64,000 nucleotides of DNA. Origin: Alopecurus myosuroides (lineage: Eukaryota; Streptophyta; Magnoliopsida; Poales; Poaceae). The stretch spans positions 315,337,682-315,401,681 of the forward strand of contig CM054060.1 of the NCBI GenBank assembly GCA_028641055.1. The letters run 5' to 3'. Below the pieces are notes generated by a model that saw only the letters and a program-made list of their open reading frames with translations, was not told the origin of the DNA and did not search any database. Position numbers and translations under genes: made by a program. How positions within the stretch are numbered: position 1 is the stretch's first letter; each line of letters starts with the position of its first letter. Below, in pieces: positions 1-10,989 of the stretch.

Positions 1-1742
1 TATTATTGTTAAAACTGGCTGCAATTCAATGCATGCACCTCTGCTCCTTGCCATGGTATTTATAGAAAAGTTTTTTGATGTAGCGTTTTGCTTGCTACTT
101 TTGGTGTTAAAACTGCGTTTCTGCATGTGTATAGTAGTTTGCAGAAGCTACAACTTAGGAAGTTGACAAGAAAGCGTCCCAATTTTGTTCAGAGAACTGT
201 TGGATAACATACATATTGTGTTGTTTTTCATTGTGATTGATCTGTAGTTCAGTGCCTACAAATAGTGATTTTACCACACCTAGAAATTAGCAAGATGATA
301 CTGAAGTGCTAATTTTTATCATGGTTAGAATGGCAGAGCAAAGGAATGTTGTTAACTTGCATTGCCAGTTGGGTTTCTTAATTCCAAACATTGTTTTATC
401 CCTTTGCCAGTTGGGTTTCATAAGTCCTAACTTTCTTTTATCCCTCCACGAAAAATATTATACTTTTTAGGTTGTGTAACAAACTGGAGATGTACTTTGA
501 TGGATACATCATGCTAGCTAGATCATTTTAGGTATCACTTTTTGGTTTCTGATTTAGTTGCGATGTTTTGGATAACGATTGTTTCATTGGAATCTATATT
601 GCTGTTTCTCCTCTCATGCTCGAAGGTGTCGTTGTTCTTCTAGCTGTTGGTGCGTTCTACACGAAGGTTGTTGTGGTTCAATCGTTGGTCATCCAGGTTC
701 AATTTTTTTTGTATGTGTCCTTTTTCTGCTCTTATGTTTCCATTGTGAGTGTCCTCCTAACGATGTCCTTTACTGGCAGACAACCCTGTTCAGTGTTGCA
801 TGCTGTTGTGCGCTGGGTTGAAGCGATGTGCCAGGTAGCCGTCTTTCTCTCCTGTTGCACAGGGTCAGAAACATTTCATCCACAACGGATGTATGCAGGC
901 CTTTGTTTAAAAATAACGGACACAAGAGTCAATTTGGAAAATTACTTAACCATCTCCGAGGTACATGCATTTTCTTGCTGTACAGGGATATGTGGCTTAA
1001 ACCTTGACTAACTTGAATTTTACCTTAGACCATCTTCTGTTCTTCGTCTTCCCTACATATTTGCTTGAATGTTTTTTCCTCGATAGACCGTGCAGCTCTA
1101 ATTATGGTGTCTAGCTTTTCATATATGGTTGCCAAATTGTAGGTATCTATCAGTTGTATTTGGAAGATGAATTGTGCATGCCCTTAGTGAATGGAATTTC
1201 CTATTTGTATTTTGATGTGCCTATCGGCATGTTGTCCATGTGTATAGAATGAATTTTAATACATAAATTTATAGTTCCGACAGAATGTTTATGCTAAGAA
1301 TAGTAAAATTACCGACTGTCAGACATGCAGATTACTTCAAATTCCCTTTTATCATAGAGGACACTGGCTTTACAGTTATTCTGTTCATCTAAAATGAGAT
1401 TTTTTTTTTCGTATGTTAATGCCCTCTGAAAGTTCTTTCGCTGAACCTGTTGTTGTAACACAACACATCGTATTATACCGGCATAGATAATTAAAAAATT
1501 AACCAATATTTATTTACAGTATCAGCTGTACGAGTGGCTCAGTGTATACATCATTGCTCAATTAGGAAATAAACTTATCGTTCCAAGTTTAAGACACAAA
1601 TGTATATTTTCTACTGTCATTTTAGACCATTAGACATGAAGATAAGTACTTACACGCTTAATGCTTATGCATTTTTATTTACGATTGTATGCCTTATTTC
1701 TTCAACTGGTTTTAATGTGTGCTATTTTACTTTCCTTTACAG

Positions 1743-2371
1743 GCAATGCAGACTGTGTACATTCCACGCCAGGCGTTCCTTCGCCTAATTGTAGACACTT
1801 CACAGCTGAACATATTTGCTGTTACTACCGCTGGGATCAACTATGGGAGGCACAGAGCTTGGATAGACATGAGTGTGCCATCAGATAGCTTCAGTGCACT
1901 GCCAAGAACCTTATATATTGATGACATTCTTAGCCTAGCAAATATGCCTTCGTGGAGAGCGCTGCAGAGGTGGTGTCATCAGTTTGCTGCACACACACAC
2001 ACACACGTCAAAGTAGATGATGTCAACTACATATCCAACTTATAGGTGGAAAGAAGGCTTGCTGCATTGGAGACATACCAGAGGCTACATCAAGAATTAG
2101 CTGAGAAAGCGATAGAGGATGTCGAGCTGCTTCGACAGGCCTATGAAGATCATCGCATGTTCACTTCGAGCGGGCACATAATAATGCATTATCCCAGACT
2201 CACAATCCTTTGCAGACCGGCCATAACGCTCTGGTGGAGGACCAAACAGAGTTGCATACTGATGGCCTTATTCTGGAGCACAATAAGAATAAGCATAATG
2301 AGTTGAAGAATCAGCATAATCGCTTGCTGACAAGGTACAATAATATCCAAGACACATGGCGATGTGTTTGA
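1743..2371 (+). pseudogene. Broken coiled-coil protein gene fragment inside the Helitron
   Basis: A splice-acceptor-like CAG ends at 1742. The reading frame from there runs about 100 codons and contains VDDVNY. It meets one in-frame TAG at 2043-2045 and continues in the same frame with a strongly helical, charged stretch (VERRLAALETYQRLHQEL onward). Near 2155 the frame shifts by one base; the other frame then stays open through a second helical stretch rich in His, Asn and Gln to a TGA at 2369-2371. The layout, a VDD.NY motif followed by a coiled coil, resembles an abundant class of uncharacterised, transposon-associated cereal proteins; that comparison is from memory. Function is unknown. 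One stop plus one frameshift make this a pseudogene. It is probably a captured gene end, since the Helitron terminus lies 527 bp downstream. Confidence 0.5.
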
Positions 2372-2785
2372 CAGGATGTGCTCCGTTTGTGTAAGGATGG
2401 CTGACTTTATTCCTATTAATAACCATGTAACAACTTATGGTGCAAACGACCAGGTTACAGCCTCTCCTATCTATTCCAGTAGAACACCACTAGCAGACTG
2501 CCGCCAGAAAGTGGCAGTCGGCCCTTACATGGATGCTGAGGAATAAGACAGTCGGAAACTATGCTGATGGTTAACGTAAGTCTATCATTGTTTTATGCGT
2601 CTTTTGAAGCATGGAAGAAACCTGAATGGGATGCCTCATTTATTGCAACACTGAATGAGAACACTGTACTTTTTTTTTTTGAAATAGAGAACTCTATACT
2701 TTCGTGCCTATGTATCTACTTAATCGCCTTATGCCTGATATTTATGATTTTGTTCCCCGCTACTATCAGTACTACTGTCTTCTTA

Positions 2786-2839
2786 GTAATCTGTATAACA
2801 CATGAGGATCACGTAATCTGTATAAAACATGAGGATCAC
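2786..2839. repeat. 27-bp tandem duplication
   Basis: Two copies of a 27-bp unit starting GTAATCTGTATAA lie head to tail and differ at one base. They sit about 30 bp before the Helitron hairpin, so they belong to its subterminal region. Confidence 0.85.
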
Positions 2840-2870
2840 GGGCAAAATATTTTTCGAACAAAATAGGGGT

Positions 2871-2898
2871 GCGCGGCAAGCCGCGCTTTCTAAACTAG
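2871..2898 (+). other. Helitron 3' terminal hairpin and CTAG end
   Basis: Stem GCGCGGC / GCCGCGC, AA loop, eight-base spacer, then CTAG with T as the next base. This matches the CTRR end and upstream palindrome known for Helitrons, which insert between A and T. Confidence 0.6.
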
Positions 2899-5033
2899 TA
2901 CATCAACATTCTCGAGATACATACATCCAAAATATGTTCTTTTTTCTGATATAAATCATTTTTAGGATATATGCATCCGAAATATGTATTTATTTTCTAA
3001 TATCGAGATGTTTGCTAATGCATTAACATTTTTAGGGTAATATATATATACACTTTGTGATAACCCGGATTCTCGGATTATTAATTTATGTAGGTTAAAT
3101 AATATTTGTCTCCTAATTATTTTAGTTTGGCTAGTATATATGGTTTAAGTTAGATATCAATACTTGAATGCAAATAAAATTAGAGAAGTTAGCTTGTGTG
3201 TGCATGTGCTAGTGCATCGATCCACGGATGCATGCATGAGATATTTTATTATTAGACTACTAATCTGACATTCCTAAATACAAAAAAAAAAAAACTAAAT
3301 TTACAACACAATTTGGCTTGTGGTGCTATTATTACTACTACCAGTTAAAATATGAGGACGTAAAAAATAAAAAACATTGATTTTAATAGAGTTTATCGGT
3401 ACATGAGAAAATCAAGGACATAAAATTACCCCATGATCTTCTAAAAAAAAAATTACCCCATGTCTAATATTAGGTGTCTACTACGCATAGGAGTACTATC
3501 GAGACAGTTGAGGAGCTGTATAGCTCCAATCAAAATATATTGGCTAGGATTGTCAAGATAGAGCGTACAAAGGACTAAGGATTACAAGAGAAAACACAAT
3601 TAAAAAAGAAGACATCATGCACGCAACTCTGTTTCTTCAAACCACACTAAGCTACTCTAACTTATAACTAAAGGAAATAGTTTTGCTTATATAGAGAAAA
3701 GTATCCAAATTTCGCAACCAAAGTTAAAGGAAAAAATCTCTAATCACTAATTATATGGAAGTGGTCCCATTAAAGGTTTTCCATTCTTAATTGGCTATTG
3801 TAACATTCGAAATCTTACATTTGAAATGTTTTACATTTAGAGCATCTCTACTATATAGTTTGCGGTGACGATGGTTGTGTACGGGTAGGTCCTGGTCGAT
3901 CTATCATTCTAGGAAAACGCTTTGTCTAGGAGGACCTAGACTTGCTAATCCTATGTCCCTTCCTGTTCCAGCGTGGGGGAGTCTTGTTGGGCCAGCTTTT
4001 AGGTCCAGTTAGCAACAATTTGTCTTTTTAGGCCAATTTTCGAGTTAGAATATATTTCCACCCACTACGTGCAACCATATATACGTTAAGTGTTTCATCA
4101 CTTTTAATGGATGTTGCGTACGTCTTTAAAATTTGTGACAAATTTGCATGCATTTTGTTGAGAAATCACAAGCGAGATGTTGCAATATTTTCTGGATGAT
4201 TTTGTAAAAAATACGCATATGTGTTTAGAATTCATTTGGAATGATATGTTTTTATGCGTTCATTCACATGTTGTAAACATGTGGTTTTATTGTTGCTATC
4301 GTTTTGCTTTTTTTTGAAACGACGGATAATTTTTGTTGCAACTGGAACAATGACAAACTATTTTGTTGCTTATCAACTTTTTAATTGATGCAAATAATTT
4401 TTTTGTTGCAATAGGTTGTGATTTTTGTTGAATTGCTTGAACTTTTTCGTTGCAAAAATAAACACATTGTTTAACTATTCTTTTGTATCATTACTTATAT
4501 TTTCGATTTTGTTTCGGAACAATTTGTTGCAATACTTTTTTTGTACGCATGGGCGATAATTTTTGTTGCGATACTAGTGAATTTGTTGCAATGGCAGTTT
4601 TGCTGTAATTATCGAGATAGCCCGGGGAAACGCGATATACCCCTTCGCTTAAGTGGGTCTGTTGTGGACTGCGGGTTCTATATCTAAAAAAGTCAGGGGC
4701 TCAAATGCAAAAATACGTTTTACGGATTTTTGGCCGTTAGATGCAGATCCGATGGCTCGCGAGGGGATCTAGGATTAGCAAATCCTAGGGCGACCTACGT
4801 CTAGCACTGCCCATCAATCTACGAGGTCACGTAGCGATCCATCCATAAGAGCCCAATCGTAAATTAATAACTTTAAAAAAGTCCAATCGAGAATTAACCT
4901 GTACGTGGAAATTAACGACTTAAAAAATCCCAATCGAGAATTAACGCGTATATACCGATCGATCGATTGATTAAATAAAAAAAATACCCAATCGATTCTT
5001 TCGTCTGGGCGGCGCGATCCTTATCCTACCTAA
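2899..5033. other. AT-rich intergenic stretch with a repeated TTTGTTGCAA-type motif
   Basis: No coding region was found. Between about 4140 and 4620 variants of TTTTTGTTGCAA recur at least eight times at irregular spacing, so that part is probably decayed repeat DNA. A CCTAG-rich patch occurs near 3910-3955 and again near 4765-4790. Homopolymer A and T runs are common. The PIF-like element begins right after, at 5034. Confidence 0.5.
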
Positions 5034-5055
5034 GAGCATCTCCACTCGCGTCCCC
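5034..5055 (+). repeat. Left TIR of the PIF-like element
   Basis: Begins GAGCATCTCCA, directly after TAA. Pairs with 28372-28393 in inverse orientation (19 of 22 bases). Confidence 0.65.
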
Positions 5056-6536
5056 GAAATGCCGTCCCAAGCGCCTTCCCGTCCGTACGGGCCCCGACCA
5101 CGCCCAGTCGCGCCCTCATTGGGTCTTCCCGCCCGGGCGCCCCTTGTTCCCGTCCGGCAAACCCAGCCTAACCCCGTCTCCCAGGGGGCTCCTGTGAGGG
5201 CACCGGACAAGTCGTTCCACGCCGCGGGCCCTCCCTGCCAGTGACATAAGCACCCACCAAAAACCCTTTCCGTCCCCCGACGCCTGCCATTTCCTTCCCC
5301 GCCGCCGCCCATTTTTCACGCCCCTTCCCGCCTCTCTCCGCCGTCGGCACCATGCCTCCGAAAGGGCCGCCGAGACCGCCGCCGAAGAATGTGAAGGCCG
5401 GCACGCTCGGCGTCAAGCGCCGCGTGCTGCAGCCGCGCCCCCAGAAGAAGCGGTCGGAGGGCATGACCGACGCCGAGTGGGCGGCTGACCGACCGGCGCA
5501 ACGTCTCCACGAAGGAGCGCCGGCTGCGGCGAGAGAAGACGGAGGCCCGGAACGCGGCGGCGAACCTTGAGCTGCTTGTCGATGCCGTATGAGGAGGCAG
5601 CCCGGGAGGTGGCTCGAGCTCGTCGGCTTCGGCGTCGCTGTTCCACGTGGAAGCCACGAGCACGCCTCGTTCACAGTCGAGGCTCTGTCCTTGCCCAGAC
5701 CTCTCCCCCAACTTCAACGAGCCCGGCGGCTATGCCAGCTACGCGTACGGCTACGGAGGAAACTACAACGGCTTCGACCCAAACTCTGTGTTCAGCGGCG
5801 GCGCGCCCAGCGGTGCCGGGACGGGACTCGACGTGAACAAGGCGTAAGAGGTGTCCCCGGGATTGCGCCGGGACAGCGCGGCGTCCGGGCAGGCCTAGTC
5901 CGGGTGCACCCTGTCGTTCGAGGACGGCGTCCACAACATCTTCGACGCCGGTCCCCGCGCTCTTTTCACCGACCGGGCGCCCTCCTACGGCTACGACTTC
6001 GGCACCCAGGCCTCCTTCAGTACTCATGGACTCCCCACGACGGCCCGGCACCAATGTTTCATTGATTTGCGTCCACCGGCCGACCAATGTTTGTTCGTCG
6101 TTGGTGTAGACACAATATGGTGGCGAGAGCGCCATTCTCGACGAGGAGCAGGACAACGACAATGCCGATGATCACGACGACCAAGATGGTGATGGCGCCG
6201 GTGACGATGTGGAAGAAGTCGGCAAGGATGGGAAGAAAAATAAGAAGAAGAGTGGAAGCCATGGCATAGCTTGGACCGTCAAAGAGGACGAGTTCTTGAT
6301 TGACTCATGGAGTGCCATTACCCAAGACGTGATCACAGGTGCCAACCAAATAAGCGACTCGTATTGGAAGCGGATCCTCTCGGAGTTTGATGAGCGCAAG
6401 TACCAAATGCATATGTGGAGTACGTCATGGATCGCAATCAAAATGCGCTAGCTCATAGATGGGCCGCAATCCAAAAGTCGGTGAACAAGTTTCAAGGAAC
6501 CTTTGAGAACATCACAGCGAGGCCGGAGAGTGGCAA

Positions 6537-7033
6537 TTTTTCTCTTTGTCCAACTGGTGCTTTTGAGGATAGAAAGCATCTTTTCTTCACTTGCAACTTG
6601 AGCCAGAGAGTGTGGAATTACCTTCAGATAACTTGGCTGGATACTGGGGATGATTTGCAAGCTGCTGTGACTCATGCTAAGAGAACTTTTGGTCATGCCT
6701 TCTTCATGGAGGTGTTGGTGTTGGCCTGCTGGCATATTTGGCTACAGAGAAATGCTGCTTTTTTCAGGAATGAAAGACCCTCTTTTGCTAAGTGGAAGGG
6801 TGGTTTTATTCATGAAATCTTGTTGATCAAACACAAGTGTAAAATGGAAGTTCAAAATAGTCTACTGCTTTGGGTTAAGGCTTTGCCTTAGGTGTTTTCC
6901 AGGCTCTTCCTTTTTGGGGGCCTTTGTATAGTGTTTTTGTACATATGGTTACTCTGGTGTAAGTTATTATTTTTAATAAAAGGTGGGTTGCTGTGGGGCT
7001 TTTGCCTCACAATCTTAAGGTTTCAAAAAAAAA
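6537..7033 (+). mobile_element. 5'-truncated LINE (zf-RVT and 3' UTR only)
   Basis: The sequence encodes the C-terminal end of a plant LINE ORF2: a Cys/His zinc-binding block of zf-RVT type (CP...H.FFTC..S..VW at about 6548-6616), then a Trp-rich tail ending in TAG at 6889-6891. A short 3' UTR follows, ending in an A10 run at 7025-7034. The host gene's codons stop at about 6530 and resume at about 7040. The flanks AGAGTGGCAA (6527-6536) and AGAGTGCAAA (7034-7043) look like a diverged target-site duplication. The endonuclease and RT regions are missing. Confidence 0.75.
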
Positions 7034-7050
7034 AGAGTGCAAAAGACCAA

Positions 7051-7129
7051 GTAAGTTTGTGTGTCTCATCTTCTCCTATGCTATCACAACATGCATGTAT
7101 CTCCTAATCTTGACTTCTCTTGTTGCTAG
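7051..7129 (+). other. Intron of the ORF1-type gene
   Basis: GTAAGT donor at 7051 and TTGCTAG acceptor ending at 7129. The flanking coding halves, ending KDQ and starting with a helical stretch around DAITLYKAI, join without a stop. Confidence 0.55.
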
Positions 7130-7311
7130 ATTATTGATGCTATCACCTTGTACAAGGCTATCAACGGGGGAAAGGACTTTGTGCCTCTACATTGCTTCAA
7201 CAAGTTGCAAAACAATGAGAAATGGAAGAAGCATAGGCTCCGACTAAAGCAAAAGCCTGGCGATGCTCAAATTGAAGAGGTGGTGCTCAACTCGGAAAGG
7301 CCAATGGGAAA

Positions 7312-8954
7312 TGATACATCTTCAACGTATCTATAATTTCTGATGTTCCATGTTGATATTATGTCAACTACTACATGTTTTATCCTTTCTTTATAGCATT
7401 TTTACACGTTTTCCGGGACTAACCTATTAACAAGATGCCAAGTGTCAGTTCCCTGTTTTCTGCTGTTTTTTATTTCAGAAAAGTTGTTCTGGAAATATTC
7501 TCGGAATTGGACCCCACGAATCCCGAAGTTCCTATTTTCCCCGGAAGCATCCACAAGTCTGAAGAGGAGTCGAAGACGGGCACCAGGGGGCCCTCACCAT
7601 AGCCAGGACCGGCCCCCTGGCCGCGCCTAGGGGTGGTGAGTCCACCCTGGTGGCCCACCGACACCGCCCTTTCGCCTATTTATTCCCCTCTGAAGGAAAA
7701 CCCTATGCACCTGATAAAAAATCTCCGAAAAGTTCCGCAGCCGCCGTCGCCGTCAATCCTAGATCAGGGGGTTCTGAAGCTGTCTTCCGGCGCCCTGCCG
7801 GAGAGGAGATCATCACCAGAGGCCTCTTCATCACCATGCCTGCCTCTGTAGTGATGCGTGAGTAGTTTATCCTTGGACTATGGGTTCATAGCAGTAGCTA
7901 GATGGTTGTCTTCTCCTCCTATGCCTCAATGTTTAGATCTCGTGAGCTTCCTAACATGATCGAGATTGTTCTTATGTAATTCTATGTGTTGTGTTTGCTG
8001 GGATCCGATGAATATTGAACTTATGCCAAGTTGATTATAGTATTTATTGCATATGTTATTTGTGATCTTGCATGCTTTCCTTTGCTAGTGGTTGCTCTGT
8101 CCAAGTAGTTGCTAGTGACTCCAAGAGGGAGTATTTATGCTCGATAGTTGGGTTCATGTCTCCTTTTCTCCTGTGCTCGAGTGAAAGAAACGTGCCGGGG
8201 GAGGATGTGATGTTGCCACTAGGGAGAAAACTGCGGTGTGAGTGCCCGCGTGCACAATCATTGCTTACATTACACACATTGCTTAATGCGATTATTTGTT
8301 GCTTGCAACTTAATACATAAGAGGGTTCAAATGATAACCTGGGGGTGGATTGTTAGTCATAAATGCAGTTGGATTACGGTCTATGTATATTGTTGTAATG
8401 CCCGCACTAAATATCATAGTAGTCATCATGTCATGAATGTGCACTACGGTGCAACCTCTATTTGTCAATTGCCCAGCTGTAATTTGTTCACCCAACATGC
8501 TATATTTTATGGAGAGACACCACTAGTGAACCTATGAACCCAGGTCCATTTTCCTACAATGTTAAACAAACCACTACAATTCCCTGCTTTCTTTACTTAC
8601 TACAACCATACACCATTTTCCACACTATACGTCTAATCTTTGTTTTTAGAAAGACCGGTGAGATTGACAACCTCACTGTATCGTTGGGACAAAGTATTTT
8701 GGTTGTGTTGTGTGCAAGTTCCGCGTTGTTGCTGACACTGGTGAGGCGCCATCACCAGCATCAGTGGTATCAACCTTCCGAAGATCCTCTTTCTCCTACT
8801 GGATTGATAACCTTGGTTATTAACTGAGGGAAATTCTTACCGCTGCACTCATCACACCCTCCTCTTGGGGTTCCCAACACACCATCCATAGCAACAAGAA
8901 TTCCTGGCACCATCAAGGTGTAGCAAGGAATTTCTGTCGCCATCACAAGCAGCA
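7312..8954 (+). mobile_element. Solo LTR (Gypsy/Athila-type), TSD GGAAA
   Basis: 1643 bp beginning TGATACATCTTCAACG and ending ...CACAAGCAGCA, flanked by a perfect 5-bp duplication GGAAA (7307-7311 and 8955-8959). Start and end match the LTR style of tRNA-Asp-primed Gypsy (Athila-lineage) elements of Triticeae, from memory. A TATTTAT box lies at about 7677-7683. No internal domain remains, so LTR-LTR recombination is inferred. Removing the LTR and one GGAAA restores an open codon series in the host ORF1-type gene, which proves the insertion point. Confidence 0.85.
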
Positions 8955-9346
8955 GGAAACAAGAAAGCAAAGGCGGCGGCGGCGGCGAGCTCGGAGCGAG
9001 TGCATGCCGCCATTGATAAGGTCATGAAGAACGTCACGAAGAACTCGGTCGAGAGACGTGCCGCAACCGAGGCCAAGTGGGCGAAGTTCTCCAAAAAGAC
9101 GGACAAGAAGATTGAGATCAAGGCTGGCAAGTCTCCGTCCAACAAGAGGAGGGGACTTCATGATTCTCACCACGGATACATCCAACCTTGATCCGCGGGC
9201 GAGGGCGGTATGTGACCGCCAGGAGCTCAAATATACACCGAGATGGGCCTCAGTCCGGCGTCCACAACGGCCACGACGACCAACGAGGTGGCTTACTCGG
9301 CGCCCACGGAGCGGCAGCAGCAACGAAACGTCGGGCGAGACCCAGG

Positions 9347-10693
9347 TGAAAGTGCACTATGGTCAACTAGAGGGGGGGGGGGTGAATAGGTTGACTACCA
9401 ATTTTTCTTTTTTTCCTTTTAGTAGGGCTAAGCAAGATAAGATAAGGTTCTCTAGATGTGCAACTAGGTGAGCAACCTATGTGAACAAGATAAGATACAC
9501 AACGGAAGTAAAACGAAAGGTAGCAAGATAAACCAAAACTGTAAACAAGGAGACAAGATATGTTTCCCGTAGTTCATTCTCAAGAGAAGTACGTCTACGT
9601 TGGAGAGGTGGGGAGCCACCTAGGCGCTCCTCAATAGCACGGTTGTACACACCTTATTCTCCTTGAGCTTCTCCGGTGAGGGAGATTATCGTTTCAACTA
9701 TGAGGTCGACTTGAAGGCGTTGACCAAACCTTTACACGAGCTTGAGGTCACTCCACAAGATGGATGGAGGCCCTCAAGCGATCCGAAACTTCTTGCAACA
9801 AGGTGGAAGCTACAAGCACAAGATCTACTAAGGTTTCTAGGCCTCAAGTAGGATTCTAGATCTACTAGGATGTGGTGGATGGATTTGAAATTCCTTTTGT
9901 GGAATCACGGATCTCCTCTAGCTCTCGACAAAGTTTGGGAGTGTTTGGGTGGTTGGAGAGGGAGATCTAGGAGGTTGAATCTTCATTAATGGCTAGGAGA
10001 GAGTGGGAAAATCTTAAACATTTATGAGGTAGGGGAAGGCTTTAAATACCCTTCCCCAAATCTGGCCGTTGGGAAGATCCACGCAGCACCAGAGGCTCTG
10101 GTGGTCTTCACATACGCGCACATGCGCACTCACTTTCCTTCGAACTGGATCCTGCAGGGCGGAGGCTCTAGTGGTTTTGGCGGAGGCTCCGCCCACCGGA
10201 GGTCCACCAAAGTCTCCGATGCGTCCTCCACTCTTATGCACCTGAAGGGGTTTTTGGCAGAGGCCATACCGGAGGTGCCACTGGAGGCAAGCCCCACAGT
10301 GGGGTAGTGGAGCCATCGGAGGCTCCGGTGGTTTCACTGGAGGCTCCGCCCACCAGAGGTTCACCGGAGGCTCCGCTGCGTCCTCCTTTCGTATGCACCC
10401 AAAGGTGTTTATAGTGGAGGCCACACCGGATCCACCACCGGAGGCCCGCGCCTGGATGGCTGGGAAATGTATGGGGCGGAGGTTCCGGTGGTTTCACCGG
10501 AGCCTCCTTTGCTTGCAAAAATGGTTCTTTGAGCTCTTTCCATTCGAAACATTTTTGTAACCCATTGAGATTATGTAATTGTTGAACCTGGGAATTTTCA
10601 TATATGTCTAATAGGACCTGCAAATACTCTCAAATAGACATTACTCCAATAGTTATGTCTACATTAATTATCAGAACGGAAGATGATCTTTCA
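9347..10693 (-). repeat. Copia 3' LTR (left copy)
   Basis: 1347 bp, TG...CA ends. It matches 26734-28054 along its whole length with scattered differences and small indels. A TTTAAATA (TATA-like on the minus strand) lies at 10041-10048. The part 10081-10510 is packed with GGAGGCTCCGGTGG-type repeats. Confidence 0.92.
10081..10510. repeat. GGAGGCTCCGGTGGTTTCACC-type imperfect repeats in the LTR
   Basis: Short G/C-rich units around GGAGGCTCCGGTGG and GGTTTCACCGGAGG recur with drift. The same array occurs in the other LTR (27481-27860) and in one internal patch (13100-13270). Confidence 0.7.
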
Positions 10694-10706
10694 TTCTCCC
10701 CCTTGT
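10694..10706 (-). other. Copia polypurine tract
   Basis: On the minus strand the bases just before the 3' LTR read CAAGGGGGAGAA, a purine run in the expected place for plus-strand DNA priming. Confidence 0.8.
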
Positions 10707-10989
10707 TGGTAATTGATGACAACATCCCTATTTGCATAACTATAACACACACAACATGAATGGAGCTCCCCCTAGAGATATGCTCCCTTTATGTTGAGAG
10801 AATTTAAACAATATGGATAGCTAAACACAAATATAATAGTGAGCACACAACAAGTGATATAATTAAGGTACTAAGTTCACAAGCTCACATAATTCATAAC
10901 GAGGTTCGCAATGCACAATAATTAAATAGACGAAGTTTCCAAATAGCCAACTCTCTCAAGCAAGACGAAAGATGCAAATCAAAATATAC

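Larger units (their letters stand above)
1..2898 (+). mobile_element. Helitron-like element, 3' part only
   Basis: The right end has the hallmarks of a Helitron 3' terminus: a 7-bp stem GCGCGGC/GCCGCGC with an AA loop at 2871-2886, then eight bases later CTAG (2895-2898) followed by T. The 5' end (TC after an A) is not identifiable and may lie before the window. The body is intron-like AT-rich DNA with coding remnants (1743-2371), which fits gene-fragment capture by a non-autonomous Helitron. No Rep/helicase is visible. A short (CA)n run lies at about 1990-2006. Upstream of 1743 there are exon-like stretches near 780-960, but they give no convincing protein. Confidence 0.55.

Noticed and set aside
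568..1011. Long open frame with small exon-like blocks at 780-834 and 863-960
   Set aside because: The gap between the blocks is only 28 bp, too short for a plant intron, and no protein similarity is apparent.
5316..5717. Open frames on the minus strand opposite the ORF1-type gene start
   Set aside because: GC-rich shadow frames; the plus-strand frame has the family features.
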